Assembly (NCBI RefSeq): GCF_010993745.1
Contig: NZ_WOTN01000003.1
Coordinates: 1,814,211 to 1,878,210, forward strand
Length of the DNA: 64,000 bases
Direction: 5' to 3'
Source of the DNA: Fodinicola acaciae
GTDB taxonomy: Bacteria > Actinomycetota > Actinomycetes > Mycobacteriales > HKI-0501
Position numbers and translations under genes: made by a program. Position 1 is the stretch's first letter. Every line of letters starts with the position of its first letter. The notes beneath the pieces were generated by a model. It was not told where the DNA came from, ran no database searches, and saw only the letters and a list, made by a program, of their open reading frames with translations. Shown piece by piece: positions 7,260 to 16,610 of the stretch.

Positions 7260-8192
7260 TTAGTTCCCATCCAGCCAGTCCAGCCGGCGCAGGATGACAC
7301 CCTCGCGCAGGGCCCACGGGCAGATGTCGAGCCGGTCCGCCTTGAACGCGTTCATCGCCGCCTCCGCGACCACCGCGCCGGCCAGCAACTGATGGGCGCG
7401 CGCCGCGCTCACACCGTCGAGCTCGGCCAGGTCGGCCGAGGACATCCGCGAGATGAACGCGACGATCTGCCGCAGCCCCACCGAGGTCAGCGACCGCGCC
7501 GCGTACGGCCCGTCCGCGCTCGGCGCCGCGCCGGCCAGCCGGGCCAGCGACCGGAACGTCTTGGACGAGGCCACCACACGGTCGGCCGGTTCGCGGTCGG
7601 CCAGCGCCTTGACCGCGGTCTTGAGCTCCTCGTCGACGTGCGTACGCAGCGCGGTGACCTGCGCCTTGCTGGGCGGGTCGCCGTGCAGTCGCTCGCGGGT
7701 CAGCCGGCCGGCACCGAGCGGCAGCGACAGCGCCACGTCCGGCTCCTCGTCGATGCCGGTGGCCACCTCCAGCGAACCGCCGCCGATGTCCAGACAGAGC
7801 AGCCGGCCGGCCGACCAGCCGAACCAGCGGCGCGCCGCCAGGAAGGTCAGCCGCGCCTCGGCCGGTCCGTCCAGCACCTTCAGGTCGACACCGGTCGCTT
7901 TCTGGATCCGCGCCAGCACCTTGTCGCCGTTGTGCGCGTCGCGTACGGCCGAGGTCGCGAAGGCCATCAGGTCGTCGCAGTTGAGCCGCTTCGACGCCTT
8001 GACGGCGGAGGCGATCACCTCGGTGAGCGCCTCCTCGCCCGCAGCCGACAGGTTGAGGTCGTCGTCGATGTGCTCGGCGAGCCGCAGGACGGACTTCTCC
8101 GAGTACGCCGGAGCCGGCCGCGCACCCCGATGTGCGTCGACGACCAGCAGGTGGACCGTGTTCGATCCGACGTCGAGGACACCGAGCCGCAT
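7260..8192 (-). CDS. ppx: Exopolyphosphatase / Ppx-GppA phosphatase
   Basis: This 310-residue protein is of the short Ppx/GppA type: [15 protein letters not shown] (5-19) and [12 protein letters not shown] (about 132-143) are the two phosphate-binding loops of the ASKHA fold, with FATSAVRDA and DGPAEARL between them. It releases phosphate from inorganic polyphosphate or acts on pppGpp. The position between the isomerase and the SenX3-RegX3 locus matches Rv0496 (ppx1). It is functionally consistent with the phosphate-heavy content of this region. Confidence 0.93.
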   Translation of the reverse strand: MRLGVLDVGSNTVHLLVVDAHRGARPAPAYSEKSVLRLAEHIDDDLNLSAAGEEALTEVIASAVKASKRLNCDDLMAFATSAVRDAHNGDKVLARIQKATGVDLKVLDGPAEARLTFLAARRWFGWSAGRLLCLDIGGGSLEVATGIDEEPDVALSLPLGAGRLTRERLHGDPPSKAQVTALRTHVDEELKTAVKALADREPADRVVASSKTFRSLARLAGAAPSADGPYAARSLTSVGLRQIVAFISRMSSADLAELDGVSAARAHQLLAGAVVAEAAMNAFKADRLDICPWALREGVILRRLDWLDGN

Positions 8193-8202
8193 GCCGGAAA
8201 CG

Positions 8203-10293
8203 TTACGTCACGGCGCCGAGCACCGCTGCCGCTCCGCGCAAACTGCCATAAAGCGACGACTCGTACGTCCTGGCCTGCGCCACGTTGTGGTATTCGAACA
8301 GCGCGTCGTTGATCCCCGGCAGCTTCTGGGTGCCATAGCCGGCGTTGATCCCCGGCGCGTACACCTGATGCCGGAACCACGGCCGCCGCGGCAGTCCCCG
8401 CGCGGCCAGCAGCTGGTGTTCGGAGGCGACCAGCAACCGGGTCAGTACGGCGAAACTGGCCGGTGAGCCGCCGACGGCGAGCTGCCTGTCGATCCGCGCC
8501 TGGATCTTCGTGGCCGCCGCCTGCCACGCCCGTGCCGCGGCGATGTCCCGGTCGAGGCCGAGCACGTCCCGGCCGTACGCCTGCGTTTCCTGCTTCTGGA
8601 ACGCGGTCAGATAGGTGACCACCTCGGCCGCGTACGAGGCATAGTCCAGCGGTGGCACGTCGGCGTTGGCCAGCCGCATGGTGACGACACCGACCTCCTG
8701 CGCCAGCGCCACGTGGTATTTCCAGCCAGGATCGATGAACCGGTCCTCCATGTAGAAGTTGTCGCAGGAACAGTGGTAGTCCCCCGAGTCGGTGCTGGCG
8801 CCGATGTCCACCGACGGCACGCCATAGCGATCGAAGAACGCCGTGTAGTCCGATCCGCTGCCGAGCCGGCCGACCGGCGGAGTTTTCCCACCGTTCTTGG
8901 CCGACCAGTCCTGGTAGATCGACTTCCCGGTCCCCGGCCAGCCGATTTCCCTGGTCGTGTCATAGACGATGTTGTCCAGCGACGGCACGCCAGCCGCGCC
9001 GAAATCCTTGCCGGCGGCGCCGTCCATGTTGACGTACGCGACCGCGTTGGCCAGTCGCGCGCCCTGTTGCTCGGCGTATTCGGTCGAGCCGAACAGGCCG
9101 TACTCCTCGCCGTCCCAGGTCGCCAGCGTGACGGTCCGCTCCGGCCGCCAGCCGGTCTTCAGCAGTCGCCCGAGGCCGCGGCCGATCTGCAGGACGGTCT
9201 CGGTGCCGGACAGGTTGTCGTCCGAACCGTAGGTCCAGGTGTCCCGGTGCGCGCCGACGTAGACGACCTGGTCGCGATAGGTGCGGCCGGGGATCGTCGC
9301 GGTCACGTCCCAGATCGGGGTGATCTTGTAGTCGATGTCGAGGTTGAGATCCGCGACCGTGCCACCTGGACCGAAGTGGTAGGTGAACGGCAGGCCGCCC
9401 TGCCATGACTTCGGCACGGCCGCGCCACCGAGGTTGCGCAGCAGCGGCTCGGCCGAGCCGTACGAGATCGGCACGGTCGGGATCTTGGCGATGTTGGAGT
9501 CCTTGGGGTCGATCCGCGGCGCGTCCTTGGTGGCCGGATAGCTGGGCGTCAGCGGATCGCCGCCATATTGCCAAAGTTGCTGCACCGAACCGCGCTGGAT
9601 GCCGTCCGGCGCACGCCACGGTCCGTCCGGATAGACGGCGCCTTTGGAGTTGCCGTCGTCCTTGGGATCGGAATAGATGATCACTCCGATGGCGCCGTGC
9701 TCAGCGGCGAGATTTGTCTTCACGCCACGGAAAACCGCGCCATAGCGAGCCAGCGCGATCTTTCCTTTGACGCTGACGCCAGCCTTTTCCAGCGCCTCGT
9801 AGTCGGCGACCGTGCCGTAGTTGACGTAGACGACCGGCGCCGAGACGTGGCCGGCCGGCGACAGCGCGTTGTAGCCGACCACCACGTTGTCGCAGTCGGT
9901 TTCCACCGGCCGGCAGTTTTCCTTGTTGGGCAACACCTGGCGGGTCGGCGCGGTCATCGTGACGGTGATCCGCTTCGGCACCGAGAGATAGGGATAGTAG
10001 GTGGTGATCTTCGGCTGCAGGCCGTACGAGCGGAGCTGGTCGGCGACGTACTGGACCCGGCGCCAGTCGCCAGCCGAGCCGACGAGCCCGGTTTTGCCGG
10101 CCAGAAAGGCGTCCAGGTCGCGCGCGACCGAGGTCGACGGGACCGGTTTGTACGCCGCTTCCGCGGCTCGCTCGGCGGCGGCGTGCTCCGCGGTGAACCC
10201 GCGGATCGACGCCGGCGTGGCCGCGGCCGGTGCGGTCAGACCCGAGGCGACCAGCGCGAACGCGGTCACTGCGGCAATGCTGGTACGACGCAT
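8203..10293 (-). CDS. Secreted M28-family metallopeptidase, glutamate carboxypeptidase II-like
   Basis: A 696-residue exported peptidase. Residues 1-25 form a signal peptide ending near AAA. A PA domain (about 155-300) is inserted before the M28 catalytic core. Zinc-site motifs are visible: [15 protein letters not shown] (His and bridging Asp), [11 protein letters not shown] (catalytic Glu), NMDGA (Asp), and [10 protein letters not shown] (His). A helical C-terminal domain like the transferrin-receptor dimerisation domain follows. All ligands are present. Two Cys flank the last His ligand, which I do not recall from the human enzyme. The substrate is unknown. Confidence 0.9.
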   Translation of the reverse strand: MRRTSIAAVTAFALVASGLTAPAAATPASIRGFTAEHAAAERAAEAAYKPVPSTSVARDLDAFLAGKTGLVGSAGDWRRVQYVADQLRSYGLQPKITTYYPYLSVPKRITVTMTAPTRQVLPNKENCRPVETDCDNVVVGYNALSPAGHVSAPVVYVNYGTVADYEALEKAGVSVKGKIALARYGAVFRGVKTNLAAEHGAIGVIIYSDPKDDGNSKGAVYPDGPWRAPDGIQRGSVQQLWQYGGDPLTPSYPATKDAPRIDPKDSNIAKIPTVPISYGSAEPLLRNLGGAAVPKSWQGGLPFTYHFGPGGTVADLNLDIDYKITPIWDVTATIPGRTYRDQVVYVGAHRDTWTYGSDDNLSGTETVLQIGRGLGRLLKTGWRPERTVTLATWDGEEYGLFGSTEYAEQQGARLANAVAYVNMDGAAGKDFGAAGVPSLDNIVYDTTREIGWPGTGKSIYQDWSAKNGGKTPPVGRLGSGSDYTAFFDRYGVPSVDIGASTDSGDYHCSCDNFYMEDRFIDPGWKYHVALAQEVGVVTMRLANADVPPLDYASYAAEVVTYLTAFQKQETQAYGRDVLGLDRDIAAARAWQAAATKIQARIDRQLAVGGSPASFAVLTRLLVASEHQLLAARGLPRRPWFRHQVYAPGINAGYGTQKLPGINDALFEYHNVAQARTYESSLYGSLRGAAAVLGAVT

Positions 10294-10431
10294 GGCATCC
10301 CCATCTCACAAGAAAACGGGCCTAGTCACGGTAATCCGGACGAACCGCGGCGGTAAACCACCGCGGCACGGCCTGTCGCGGACACCGGCTCCGGCGGGAA
10401 CGACCAGCGCGAACGCGCGTACTCTCAATTG

Positions 10432-11250
10432 GTGGCCAAGTCGCATTCCGTCGTCTTTCTCCCCGATCCGCAACCGCGCGACCGCGAGGTGTCCCTCGAC
10501 TTCGACCGCGAGTGGATCGAGTTCACCGATCCGGCCAACGACGAGCACGTCGTACGCGCCGACCTGACCTGGCTGCTGTCCAGGTGGACGTGCGTGTTCG
10601 GCTCCGGCTGCCACGGCATCGTCGAAGGCAACGCCGAGGTCGGCTGCTGCGCGCACGGCGCGTTCTTCACTGACAAGGACGACGAAAAACGGGTCAAGGG
10701 CCATGTCAAGCGGCTCACCAAGCAGACCTGGCAGAACCATGTCCGCGGGTTCGAGAACTGGACCGAGATGGACACCATCGACGACAACGAGCCGGAGGCG
10801 CTGTCGCGGCGGACCGCGCGCGTCGACGGCGCGTGCATTTTCCACAACCGCGAGGGATTTCCCGGTGGCTCCGGCTGTGCGCTGCACGCGCTGGCGCTGG
10901 CCGAGGGGCTGCATCCGCTGGAGACCAAGCCGGACGTGTGCTGGCAGCTGCCGATCCGCCGGATCCAGGACTGGGTCACCCGGCAGGACGAGACGCAGGT
11001 GCTGGTCACCACGCTGGCCGAGTACGATCGGCGCGGCTGGGGGCCCGGCGGCCACGACCTCAACTGGTGGTGCACGTCGTCGCCGGAGGCGCACATCGGC
11101 GCCGATCCGGTCTACGTGTCGTACGGGCCAGAGCTGACGGCGTTGATCGGCAAGAAGGCCTATCGCCGGCTGGCCGAGCTGTGTGCGCTGCGCGAGAAGC
11201 AGGGCCAGGCGGCGCCGCATCCGGCGACCGTCGCCGCCGCTGACCTGTGA
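10432..11250 (+). CDS. Conserved cysteine-rich protein, possible metal-binding (YkgJ/DUF3109-like)
   Basis: A 272-residue protein without membrane segments. Cys are clustered: [37 protein letters not shown] and DVCWQLP, a spacing that resembles the YkgJ-like Cys-cluster proteins (DUF3109) thought to bind Fe-S or zinc. I start at GTG 10432; TTG at 10429 is in frame immediately before it. It is divergent from the secreted peptidase, and its 3' side faces dispersed repeat B. The assignment rests on recalled Cys spacing; the function is unknown. Confidence 0.65.
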   Translation: MAKSHSVVFLPDPQPRDREVSLDFDREWIEFTDPANDEHVVRADLTWLLSRWTCVFGSGCHGIVEGNAEVGCCAHGAFFTDKDDEKRVKGHVKRLTKQTWQNHVRGFENWTEMDTIDDNEPEALSRRTARVDGACIFHNREGFPGGSGCALHALALAEGLHPLETKPDVCWQLPIRRIQDWVTRQDETQVLVTTLAEYDRRGWGPGGHDLNWWCTSSPEAHIGADPVYVSYGPELTALIGKKAYRRLAELCALREKQGQAAPHPATVAAADL

Positions 11251-11345
11251 CCCACGCCTGACCGCCGCGCGCTGGGATGCGTGCATGGACGCCTTTCACG
11301 CGCCGGATGGCCGCGGGGCCACCCTACCTGCATCGCCGGCGCGGC

Positions 11346-11463
11346 GACCGAAGATCAACTTTTCGTATTTATATAAGTAACCACGCGAACCCGCCCCCCA
11401 CCCGATCTGGGTGGGGGCCGAAATTGCCACCGGGGTACGACAGTTTCGCGCCGTAGCGGGTAT
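11346..11463 (-). repeat. About 115-bp dispersed repeat, copy B, at the regX3 3' end
   Basis: Same layout as copy A, on the same strand relative to the upstream gene: it starts directly after the regX3 stop codon and carries the CCCCCACCC/GGGTGGGGG stem at about 11395-11417, the GTTCGCGTGG box, and an AT-rich tail with ATATAA. A degenerate GCGTGCATGG hairpin-like stretch precedes it at 11275-11290. It probably forms the 3' untranslated region of the senX3-regX3 transcript. Confidence 0.85.
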
Positions 11464-12144
11464 TTACGGCTCGAACTTGTAGCCCAGTCCGCGTACGGTC
11501 ACCAGGAACTTGGGGTTGCCGGGCTCCGGCTCGATCTTGGCGCGCAGGCGTTTGACGTGTACGTCCAGCGTCTTGGTGTCGCCGACGTAGTCCGCGCCCC
11601 AGATGCGGTCGATGAGCTGGCCGCGGGTCAGCACCCGGCCGGCGTTGCGCAGCAGCATCTCCAGCAGCTCAAACTCCTTGAGCGGCAACGAAACCGCGTC
11701 GCCGTCGACCGACACCGTGTGCCGGTCCACGTCCATCCGGACGGGGCCGGCCTCCAGAGCGGCCGGTTTCAGCTCCTCCGGCTCGGACCGCCGCCGCAGC
11801 ACGGCGCGGATGCGGGCGACGAGTTCGCGCGGCGAGTACGGCTTGGTGACGTAGTCGTCGGCGCCGATCTCCAGGCCGACCACCTTGTCGATCTCCGAGT
11901 CGCGCGCGGTCACCATGATGATCGGCACGTTGGACTTGGCGCGGATCTGCCGGCAGACCTCGGTGCCGGACAGGCCCGGCAGCATCAGGTCGAGCAGCAC
12001 GAAGTCGGCGCCGCTGTGGTCGAACTCGGTCAGCGCGTCGGGCCCGGTGGCGGCCACCGCCACCTCGAAGCCCTCCTTGCGGAGCATGTACGACAGGGCG
12101 TCGGAGAAGGATTCCTCGTCCTCTACCACCAGTACTCGGGTCAC
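11464..12144 (-). CDS. regX3: Phosphate-responsive response regulator RegX3 (OmpR/PhoB family)
   Basis: A 226-residue regulator: receiver domain with acidic pocket ED (8-9), phospho-acceptor Asp52 in LLDLMLPG, and Lys in DDYVTKPYSP; then a winged helix with LPLKEFELLEMLLRNAG, RIWGADYVGDTKTLDVHVKR and GLGYKFEP. Partner of SenX3, translated from GTG 12144 that overlaps the senX3 stop as GTGA. In mycobacteria and streptomycetes (as PhoP) it activates pst and phoU genes at GTTCACC repeats, which occur here upstream of phoU and pstS. Confidence 0.95.
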   Translation of the reverse strand: MTRVLVVEDEESFSDALSYMLRKEGFEVAVAATGPDALTEFDHSGADFVLLDLMLPGLSGTEVCRQIRAKSNVPIIMVTARDSEIDKVVGLEIGADDYVTKPYSPRELVARIRAVLRRRSEPEELKPAALEAGPVRMDVDRHTVSVDGDAVSLPLKEFELLEMLLRNAGRVLTRGQLIDRIWGADYVGDTKTLDVHVKRLRAKIEPEPGNPKFLVTVRGLGYKFEP

Positions 12145-13364
12145 GCGCGTCCTTTCGATGCGAGCTTTCCCGCACCCTGCGCCGCGTCGGCGCGGGGTTC
12201 GGGTTCGGTCTCGGGGTCGGTGGCGCCGCTGGGCAGGCGCAGCGTGAAGGTGGAGCCGGAGCCTTCCACGCTCCACACGTCGACGCTGCCGCCGTGGTTG
12301 GTGGCGATGTGCTTGACGATCGCCAGCCCCAGCCCGGTGCCGCCGGTGGCCCGGGACCGGGCCGGGTCGGCCCGGTAGAACCGTTCGAAGATGCGGTCCA
12401 GGTCGGACTCGCCGATGCCGATCCCCTGGTCGCTCACGCTGATCTCGACCAGTCCGTCGCGAAATCGGGTCCCGATTGCGACACGGGTGTGGTCGGGGCT
12501 GTAGTTGATCGCGTTGTCGACCAGGTTGGCGACCGCGGTGATCAGCTGCGCCTCGTCGCCGCGTACGACCAGGCCGCTCTCGCCACCCGACACCACCGCG
12601 ATGTCCTGCGACTGCGCACCGGTGCGGGTGCGGTCCAGCACCTCGGACACCACGTGGTCGACGTAGACCGGCTTGGGCTCCGGCAGCGGGTCGGCACCCT
12701 GCAGCCGGGACAGGTCGATGATCTCCTGGATCAGCGTGCCCAGCCGGGACGCCTCGCGGGTCATCCGCTCGGCGAACCGGGTGACCGCCTCCGGGTCGTC
12801 GGTGGCGTCCAGTACGGCCTCGGCCAGCAGCTGCAGCGCGCCGACCGGCGTCTTCAGCTCGTGCGAGACGTTGGCGACGAAGTCGCGGCGCACCTTCTGC
12901 ACGCGGTGCGCCTCGGTGATGTCCTCGATCTGCAGCACGACGTGGTCGCCGAAGCCGACCTGCGCGACCCGCACGCGTACGGCCAGCGGCTCGGCACCGC
13001 GACCGCGCGGCAGGTCAAGCTCGGTGTCCCTGCGTACGTCCCCGCCGTCGGCCGCACGCCGCACCTGGCGCGCGAGCGTACGCAGCGCGCCGTGGGTCAC
13101 GCGGTTGTCGCGTACGACCCCCATCCGGCGCGCGGCCTGGTTGGACAGCACCACCTGGTCGTCGGCGTCGAGTACGACGACACCGACCTGCATCAGCTGC
13201 AGGCTGCGCCGCGCCAGGTCGGCCTGCGCGACCGTGGCCGGCGTCGGCCGCGAGCCGGACGGCGTCTCGGCTCGGCGACGCTGGAACAGCACCACCAGCA
13301 GCACGGCCAGCGCTCCGACGACAATGCCACCGGCGCCGGCTACCAGGATTAACGCGGCGTCCAC
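12141..13364 (-). CDS. senX3: Phosphate sensor histidine kinase SenX3
   Basis: A 407-residue membrane kinase: one or two N-terminal hydrophobic helices (residues 3-28), a PAS-like domain (about 50-150), H-box FVANVSHELKTP with His168, N-box NLVDNAINYSP, and G-boxes DQGIGI and GGTGLGLAIV. The C-terminal acidic tail is variable. I start at GTG 13364; TACGAT lies seven bases upstream, so the mRNA may be leaderless. Known mycobacterial partners are PhoU and the Pst transporter, both present nearby, which suggests repression when phosphate is ample. Confidence 0.94.
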   Translation of the reverse strand: MDAALILVAGAGGIVVGALAVLLVVLFQRRRAETPSGSRPTPATVAQADLARRSLQLMQVGVVVLDADDQVVLSNQAARRMGVVRDNRVTHGALRTLARQVRRAADGGDVRRDTELDLPRGRGAEPLAVRVRVAQVGFGDHVVLQIEDITEAHRVQKVRRDFVANVSHELKTPVGALQLLAEAVLDATDDPEAVTRFAERMTREASRLGTLIQEIIDLSRLQGADPLPEPKPVYVDHVVSEVLDRTRTGAQSQDIAVVSGGESGLVVRGDEAQLITAVANLVDNAINYSPDHTRVAIGTRFRDGLVEISVSDQGIGIGESDLDRIFERFYRADPARSRATGGTGLGLAIVKHIATNHGGSVDVWSVEGSGSTFTLRLPSGATDPETEPEPRADAAQGAGKLASKGRA

Positions 13365-13435
13365 AGGGGAAATCGTACGGTGCGAACCGGCGCACACCAG
13401 CGGACGTGATCAGCGCTGCGGCGGCGCACGGCAGA

Positions 13436-13485
13436 GTTCACCGAACGGTCGGCCGGCGTTCACCGGCGCACCTGGGATGTTCACG
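13436..13485. promoter_or_regulatory. Pho boxes between senX3 and phoU
   Basis: Three GTTCAC direct repeats lie at 13436 (GTTCACC), 13458 (GTTCACC) and 13479 (GTTCACG), spaced 22 and 21 bases, that is, two units of the 11-base period used by PhoP/RegX3 dimers. They lie between the divergent senX3-regX3 operon and phoU, so RegX3 likely controls phoU and possibly itself. Binding is inferred from known boxes. Confidence 0.72.
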
Positions 13486-13550
13486 GTCGCGGCCGGCACG
13501 CGCGGCTAAGGTTGGTGGACAATCTCGCCGGGTGAATCGGACAACTCACG

Positions 13551-14204
13551 ATGCGCAATACATTTCATGACGAACTCGCCAGGATCGGGAGTGTCCTGGT
13601 CGATATGACCAAGCTGGTCAGCTGTGCGATGTCCAAGGCCACCACGGCGCTGCTCACCGCCGACCTGACACTGGCCGAGGAGGTCATCGCCGCCGACGCC
13701 GAGATCGACCGGCTCTATCGCGAGACCGAGGACCGCGCGTACGAGCTGCTGGCCCGCCAGCAGCCGGTCGCCATCGACCTGCGGCAGATCGTCACCGGCC
13801 TGCGGATGGTCGCCGACCTGGAGCGGATGGGCGACCTGGCGCAGCACATCGCCAAGATCGCGCGGATGCGCTACCCGGACTGCGCCGTGCCGCCGGAGCT
13901 GCACGCGGTCATCCGTGAGATGGGTGAGGTGGCGCAGCGGGTCATCGACAAGGCCGGCGCGGTGATCGACGGCCGTGACGTCGAGCTGGCCACCGAGCTC
14001 GAGCAGGACGACGACCGGATGGACGCGCTGCACCGCAAGCTGTTCACGATCCTGCTCTCCGGCTGGGACCACGGCATCGAGCCGGCCATCGACATCACCC
14101 TGCTCGGCCGGTTCTACGAGCGGTTCGCCGACCACGCCGTGTCGGTCGCCCGCCGGGTCATCTACCTGGTGACCGGAGAGATGCCAGAGCCTTCAGCGCG
14201 CTGA
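13551..14204 (+). CDS. phoU: Phosphate transport regulator PhoU (first copy)
   Basis: A 217-residue all-helical protein with two PhoU repeats: DLRQIVTGLRMVADLERMGD in the first half, and ITLLGRFYERFADHAVSVAR in the second; ERMGD and ERFADH are the metal-cluster signatures. It mediates signalling from the Pst transporter to the sensor kinase. It is divergent from senX3 with Pho boxes between. A second PhoU-like protein ends the pst operon at 54086 and a DUF47 relative accompanies Pit. Confidence 0.95.
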   Translation: MRNTFHDELARIGSVLVDMTKLVSCAMSKATTALLTADLTLAEEVIAADAEIDRLYRETEDRAYELLARQQPVAIDLRQIVTGLRMVADLERMGDLAQHIAKIARMRYPDCAVPPELHAVIREMGEVAQRVIDKAGAVIDGRDVELATELEQDDDRMDALHRKLFTILLSGWDHGIEPAIDITLLGRFYERFADHAVSVARRVIYLVTGEMPEPSAR

Positions 14205-14292
14205 TTGGTTGCCGTCTGGATCATCACACCACCGGCAGCCGGAAACCGGCGTACGCTCCGCTTTACCGACAACGACGGGGAAAGGCGGGGAC

Positions 14293-14469
14293 ATGACCGA
14301 CGAGGAACGCGCCGAGCGGATGAAGGCCTACGACGGCCGTTACGGCGAGGCCGAGCCGGCCGGCGACCCGGACAACGACGACGCGTACGCGCCCGGCACC
14401 GCGAAGGACATTCAGATCATGTCCGGACACCTGCGTGCGCAGGGCCAGTCCGGCGCGACGGGCGGTTAG
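14293..14469 (+). CDS. Small acidic hypothetical protein (58 residues)
   Basis: Starts at ATG 14293 behind AAGGCGGGG. The sequence is charged and low in hydrophobic residues: MTDEERAERMKAYDGRYGEA, an Asp-rich middle (DPDNDDAY), then DIQIMSGHLRAQGQ. It looks partly disordered and resembles no family I can name. Its TAG stop forms the TTAG at the left edge of a mini-transposon (14466-14548), so the original 3' context was interrupted without changing the protein. Confidence 0.6.
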   Translation: MTDEERAERMKAYDGRYGEAEPAGDPDNDDAYAPGTAKDIQIMSGHLRAQGQSGATGG

Positions 14470-14548
14470 GGTCCGTTTCGGAGTCCCACGTGGCTGAGAG
14501 TCGTTTGGGCTCGGCCATCGCCGCGCGGGACTTCGAAACTGGCTCTAG
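14466..14548. mobile_element. Mini-transposon (MITE-like), 83 bp including TTAG/CTAG borders
   Basis: Ends are imperfect inverted repeats: TTAGGGTCCGTTTCGGAGTC at the left, and the complement of the right end CTAGAGCCAGTTTCGAAGTC. The middle carries GAGAGTCGTTTGGGCTCGGC followed by CATCGCCGCG, shared with copies at 62077 and 63945. It has no coding capacity. The YTAG border suggests an IS5-like target preference. It fills most of the space between two small genes. Confidence 0.75.
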
Positions 14549-14558
14549 TGTGTCCGGC

Positions 14559-14699
14559 ATGAGCCGTGAAGAGGACGAACAGCTGCGCGCGCAGGAAGAA
14601 GAGGCCAAACGGGCCGCACTCGCGGAGGAGGAGGCCAACCCTTCCTCACCTGCCGACCCGAGCCAGCAGGAGAGCACCGAGACCTGGGGCTCCAGGTAA
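14559..14699 (+). CDS. Small highly charged hypothetical protein (46 residues)
   Basis: ATG 14559; MSREEDEQLRAQEEEAKRAA followed by an EEEAN helix end and a Ser/Pro/Gln tail ending in ETWGSR. The first 28 residues would form a strongly charged helix. There is little ribosome-site evidence, because the upstream 11 bases adjoin the mini-transposon end. Codon bias (GC at third positions) supports coding. The function is unknown. A new promoter may have been brought or displaced by the inserted element. Confidence 0.5.
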   Translation: MSREEDEQLRAQEEEAKRAALAEEEANPSSPADPSQQESTETWGSR

Positions 14700-14772
14700 C
14701 GATTCGGGTGTGAGCGTCTGGACCGGCCCGTACGCGGGTAATCTCCGAGGCACGGCGGACTCGGAGACCGGC

Positions 14773-15099
14773 ATGCCTATCGACCTGCTCCTCGTGTACG
14801 TGCTGACCGGCGTACTCATGGCCATGGTCCTGGTCGGCCTGTCCACTGTCATCGCGATGGCGGTCAGCTATCTGCGCCGGCGGCTGGAGTGGCACCGGCT
14901 GACCAGCATCGACGTCGCCACGCCGGAGCGGCTGCACATGCACGGCGGCTACGGTCCGGCGCGGCCGGCCGGCGACGTGGATCCGATGCACCGCGGCGAG
15001 CTGCCGTCGATGCCGGGGGCCGACATCCTGCTGGACGGTTTCGGCCAGCCGCACGGCTTTCCGGTCCGCCGCCGTCGCCGCGTCAGCCGGATGCCGTGA
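14773..15099 (+). CDS. Small single-pass membrane protein, function unknown
   Basis: ATG 14773 with GGAG six to seven bases upstream. One transmembrane helix near the N-terminus (residues 4-36, LLLVYVLTGVLMAMVLVGLS onward), then YLRRRLEWHRL as a positive-inside flank and a soluble tail of about 70 residues containing LHMHGGYGPARP and PSMPGADILLDGFG. It probably sits in the cytoplasmic membrane with the tail inside. I recognise no family. It converges on gpmA across a perfect nested hairpin. Confidence 0.6.
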   Translation: MPIDLLLVYVLTGVLMAMVLVGLSTVIAMAVSYLRRRLEWHRLTSIDVATPERLHMHGGYGPARPAGDVDPMHRGELPSMPGADILLDGFGQPHGFPVRRRRRVSRMP

Positions 15100-15100
15100 C

Positions 15101-15150
15101 CGCACGCATGGCCACCATGCGTGCGTTGGACGCACGCATGGTGGCCATGC
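15101..15150. terminator. Nested hairpin repeat between convergent genes (likely bidirectional terminator)
   Basis: CGCACGCATGGCCACCATGC, then GTGCG, a short TTGGA loop, CGCACGCATGGTGGCCATGC. The outer arms pair for about 20 bases, and each arm contains GCATGG-CCA-CCATGC, which folds alone. It lies exactly between the stop of the membrane gene (15099) and the stop of gpmA (15154). Position suggests termination from both sides, but there is no T-tract. Confidence 0.65.
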
Positions 15151-15153
15151 GAC

Positions 15154-15903
15154 CTACTTGCGGCCCTGGTTCTTGACGGCCTCGATCGAGGCCTTCGCCG
15201 CCTCCGGGTCGAGGTAGCGGCCGCCGGTGGTCACCGGCCGCAGGTCGTCGTCCAGCTCGTAGGCGAGCGGGATGCCGGTGGGGATGTTCAGGCCGGCGAT
15301 GTCCTCGTCGGAGATGCCGTCGAGGTGCTTCACGAGCGCGCGCAGCGAGTTGCCGTGCGCGGCGACCAGCGTCGTACGGCCGGCCCGCAGGTCGGGGACG
15401 ATCGCGTCATACCAGTACGGCAGCGCGCGACCCAGCACGTCCTTCAGACACTCGGTGTCCGGCCGGGCCTCCGGCGGCAACGCGGCATAACGCGGGTCGG
15501 CGAACTGCGAATACTCGTCGTCCCGGTCCAGCGGCGGAGGTGGCGTGTCGTACGAGCGGCGCCAGAGCATGAACTGCTCCTCGCCGAACTCCTCCAGCGT
15601 CTGCTTCTTGTCCTTGCCCTGCAGTGCGCCGTAATGCCGCTCGTTGAGCCGCCACGACCGGCGTACGTCCACCCAGAACCGGTCGCAGCCGTGCAGCGCG
15701 ATCTCGGCCGTACGGATGGCACGGCGCAACACCGACGTGTGCACGATGTCCGGCAGCAGCTCGGCCTCGGCCAGCAGCTGCGCGCCGCGCTGCGCCTCCG
15801 CCCGGCCCTTCTCGGTGAGGTCGACGTCGACCCACCCGGTGAACAGGTTCTTGGCGTTCCATTCGCTCTCGCCATGGCGGAGCAGCACTAGAGTTCCGGT
15901 CAC
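15154..15903 (-). CDS. gpmA: 2,3-bisphosphoglycerate-dependent phosphoglycerate mutase
   Basis: Interconverts 3- and 2-phosphoglycerate in glycolysis. The 249-residue protein has the phosphohistidine loop [11 protein letters not shown] (His10), [37 protein letters not shown], and the second His in [11 protein letters not shown], all hallmarks of cofactor-dependent mutases. I take GTG 15903 because AGGATAGGAGA lies just before it; a TTG five codons earlier would bury this site. It corresponds to gpm1 (Rv0489) next to senX3-regX3. Confidence 0.96.
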   Translation of the reverse strand: MTGTLVLLRHGESEWNAKNLFTGWVDVDLTEKGRAEAQRGAQLLAEAELLPDIVHTSVLRRAIRTAEIALHGCDRFWVDVRRSWRLNERHYGALQGKDKKQTLEEFGEEQFMLWRRSYDTPPPPLDRDDEYSQFADPRYAALPPEARPDTECLKDVLGRALPYWYDAIVPDLRAGRTTLVAAHGNSLRALVKHLDGISDEDIAGLNIPTGIPLAYELDDDLRPVTTGGRYLDPEAAKASIEAVKNQGRK

Positions 15904-15941
15904 TCTCCTATCCTGCAACAGCGGCCATCTAGGCTGTCCGG

Positions 15942-16607
15942 GTGCCTGGCCGACACGAACGTCCCCCGCGGAAGAAGTCAGCGCTCGGCAACCTGCTGGT
16001 CATCGGCCTGGCGACCGCCGGAGCGCTGCTGGTGACCGTCGCGCTGACCGGTTTCTTCACGTCCAAGCCAAAAGCCGCGCCGCCGCCGACGCCGGTGGTG
16101 ACCAGCGCGGCACCGAGCAGTCCCGGTCCGTCGGTCTCCACGCTGCCGAAGTCGCCGCCGACCCGGCTGGACGTGGCGGCCATCGACGTACACACCGAGT
16201 TGATGCAGCTGGGTCTCAACCAGGACCACACGGTGCAGGTGCCGCCGCTGACCAAGGACGCGCCGGCCGGCTGGTATCGGAACTCACCGACCCCCGGCCA
16301 GCTCGGTCCGGCGATCATCCTCGGTCACGTCGACACGGCGAAGTACGGTCCCGCGGTGTTCTACAAGCTCGGCAAGCTCAAGCCGGGCGACCAGATCCGG
16401 GTCACCCGCGCGGACGCCAAGGTCGCGGTGTTCCGGGTCGACGAGGTGGCGCTCTATTCGAAGAAGCAGTTTCCGACCCAGAAGGTGTACGGCGACATCG
16501 ACCACGCCGGCCTGCGGCTGATCACCTGCGGCGGCACCTTCGACTTCTCGGAGCGCTCGTACGAGGACAACACCGTCGTCTTCGCGTCCCTGGTCGCCAC
16601 CGCCTGA
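15942..16607 (+). CDS. Class E/F-type sortase
   Basis: A 221-residue exported transpeptidase anchored by an N-terminal helix (residues 15-40) after a basic start. A Pro/Ser/Thr linker follows (45-72). The catalytic domain shows [15 protein letters not shown] with the active His, [10 protein letters not shown] with the nucleophile Cys, and a following Arg in SERSYEDN. Class F sortases in actinobacteria anchor pili or surface proteins, but no substrate with a sorting signal is visible here. GTG start at 15942. Confidence 0.88.
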   Translation: MPGRHERPPRKKSALGNLLVIGLATAGALLVTVALTGFFTSKPKAAPPPTPVVTSAAPSSPGPSVSTLPKSPPTRLDVAAIDVHTELMQLGLNQDHTVQVPPLTKDAPAGWYRNSPTPGQLGPAIILGHVDTAKYGPAVFYKLGKLKPGDQIRVTRADAKVAVFRVDEVALYSKKQFPTQKVYGDIDHAGLRLITCGGTFDFSERSYEDNTVVFASLVATA

Positions 16608-16610
16608 TTT

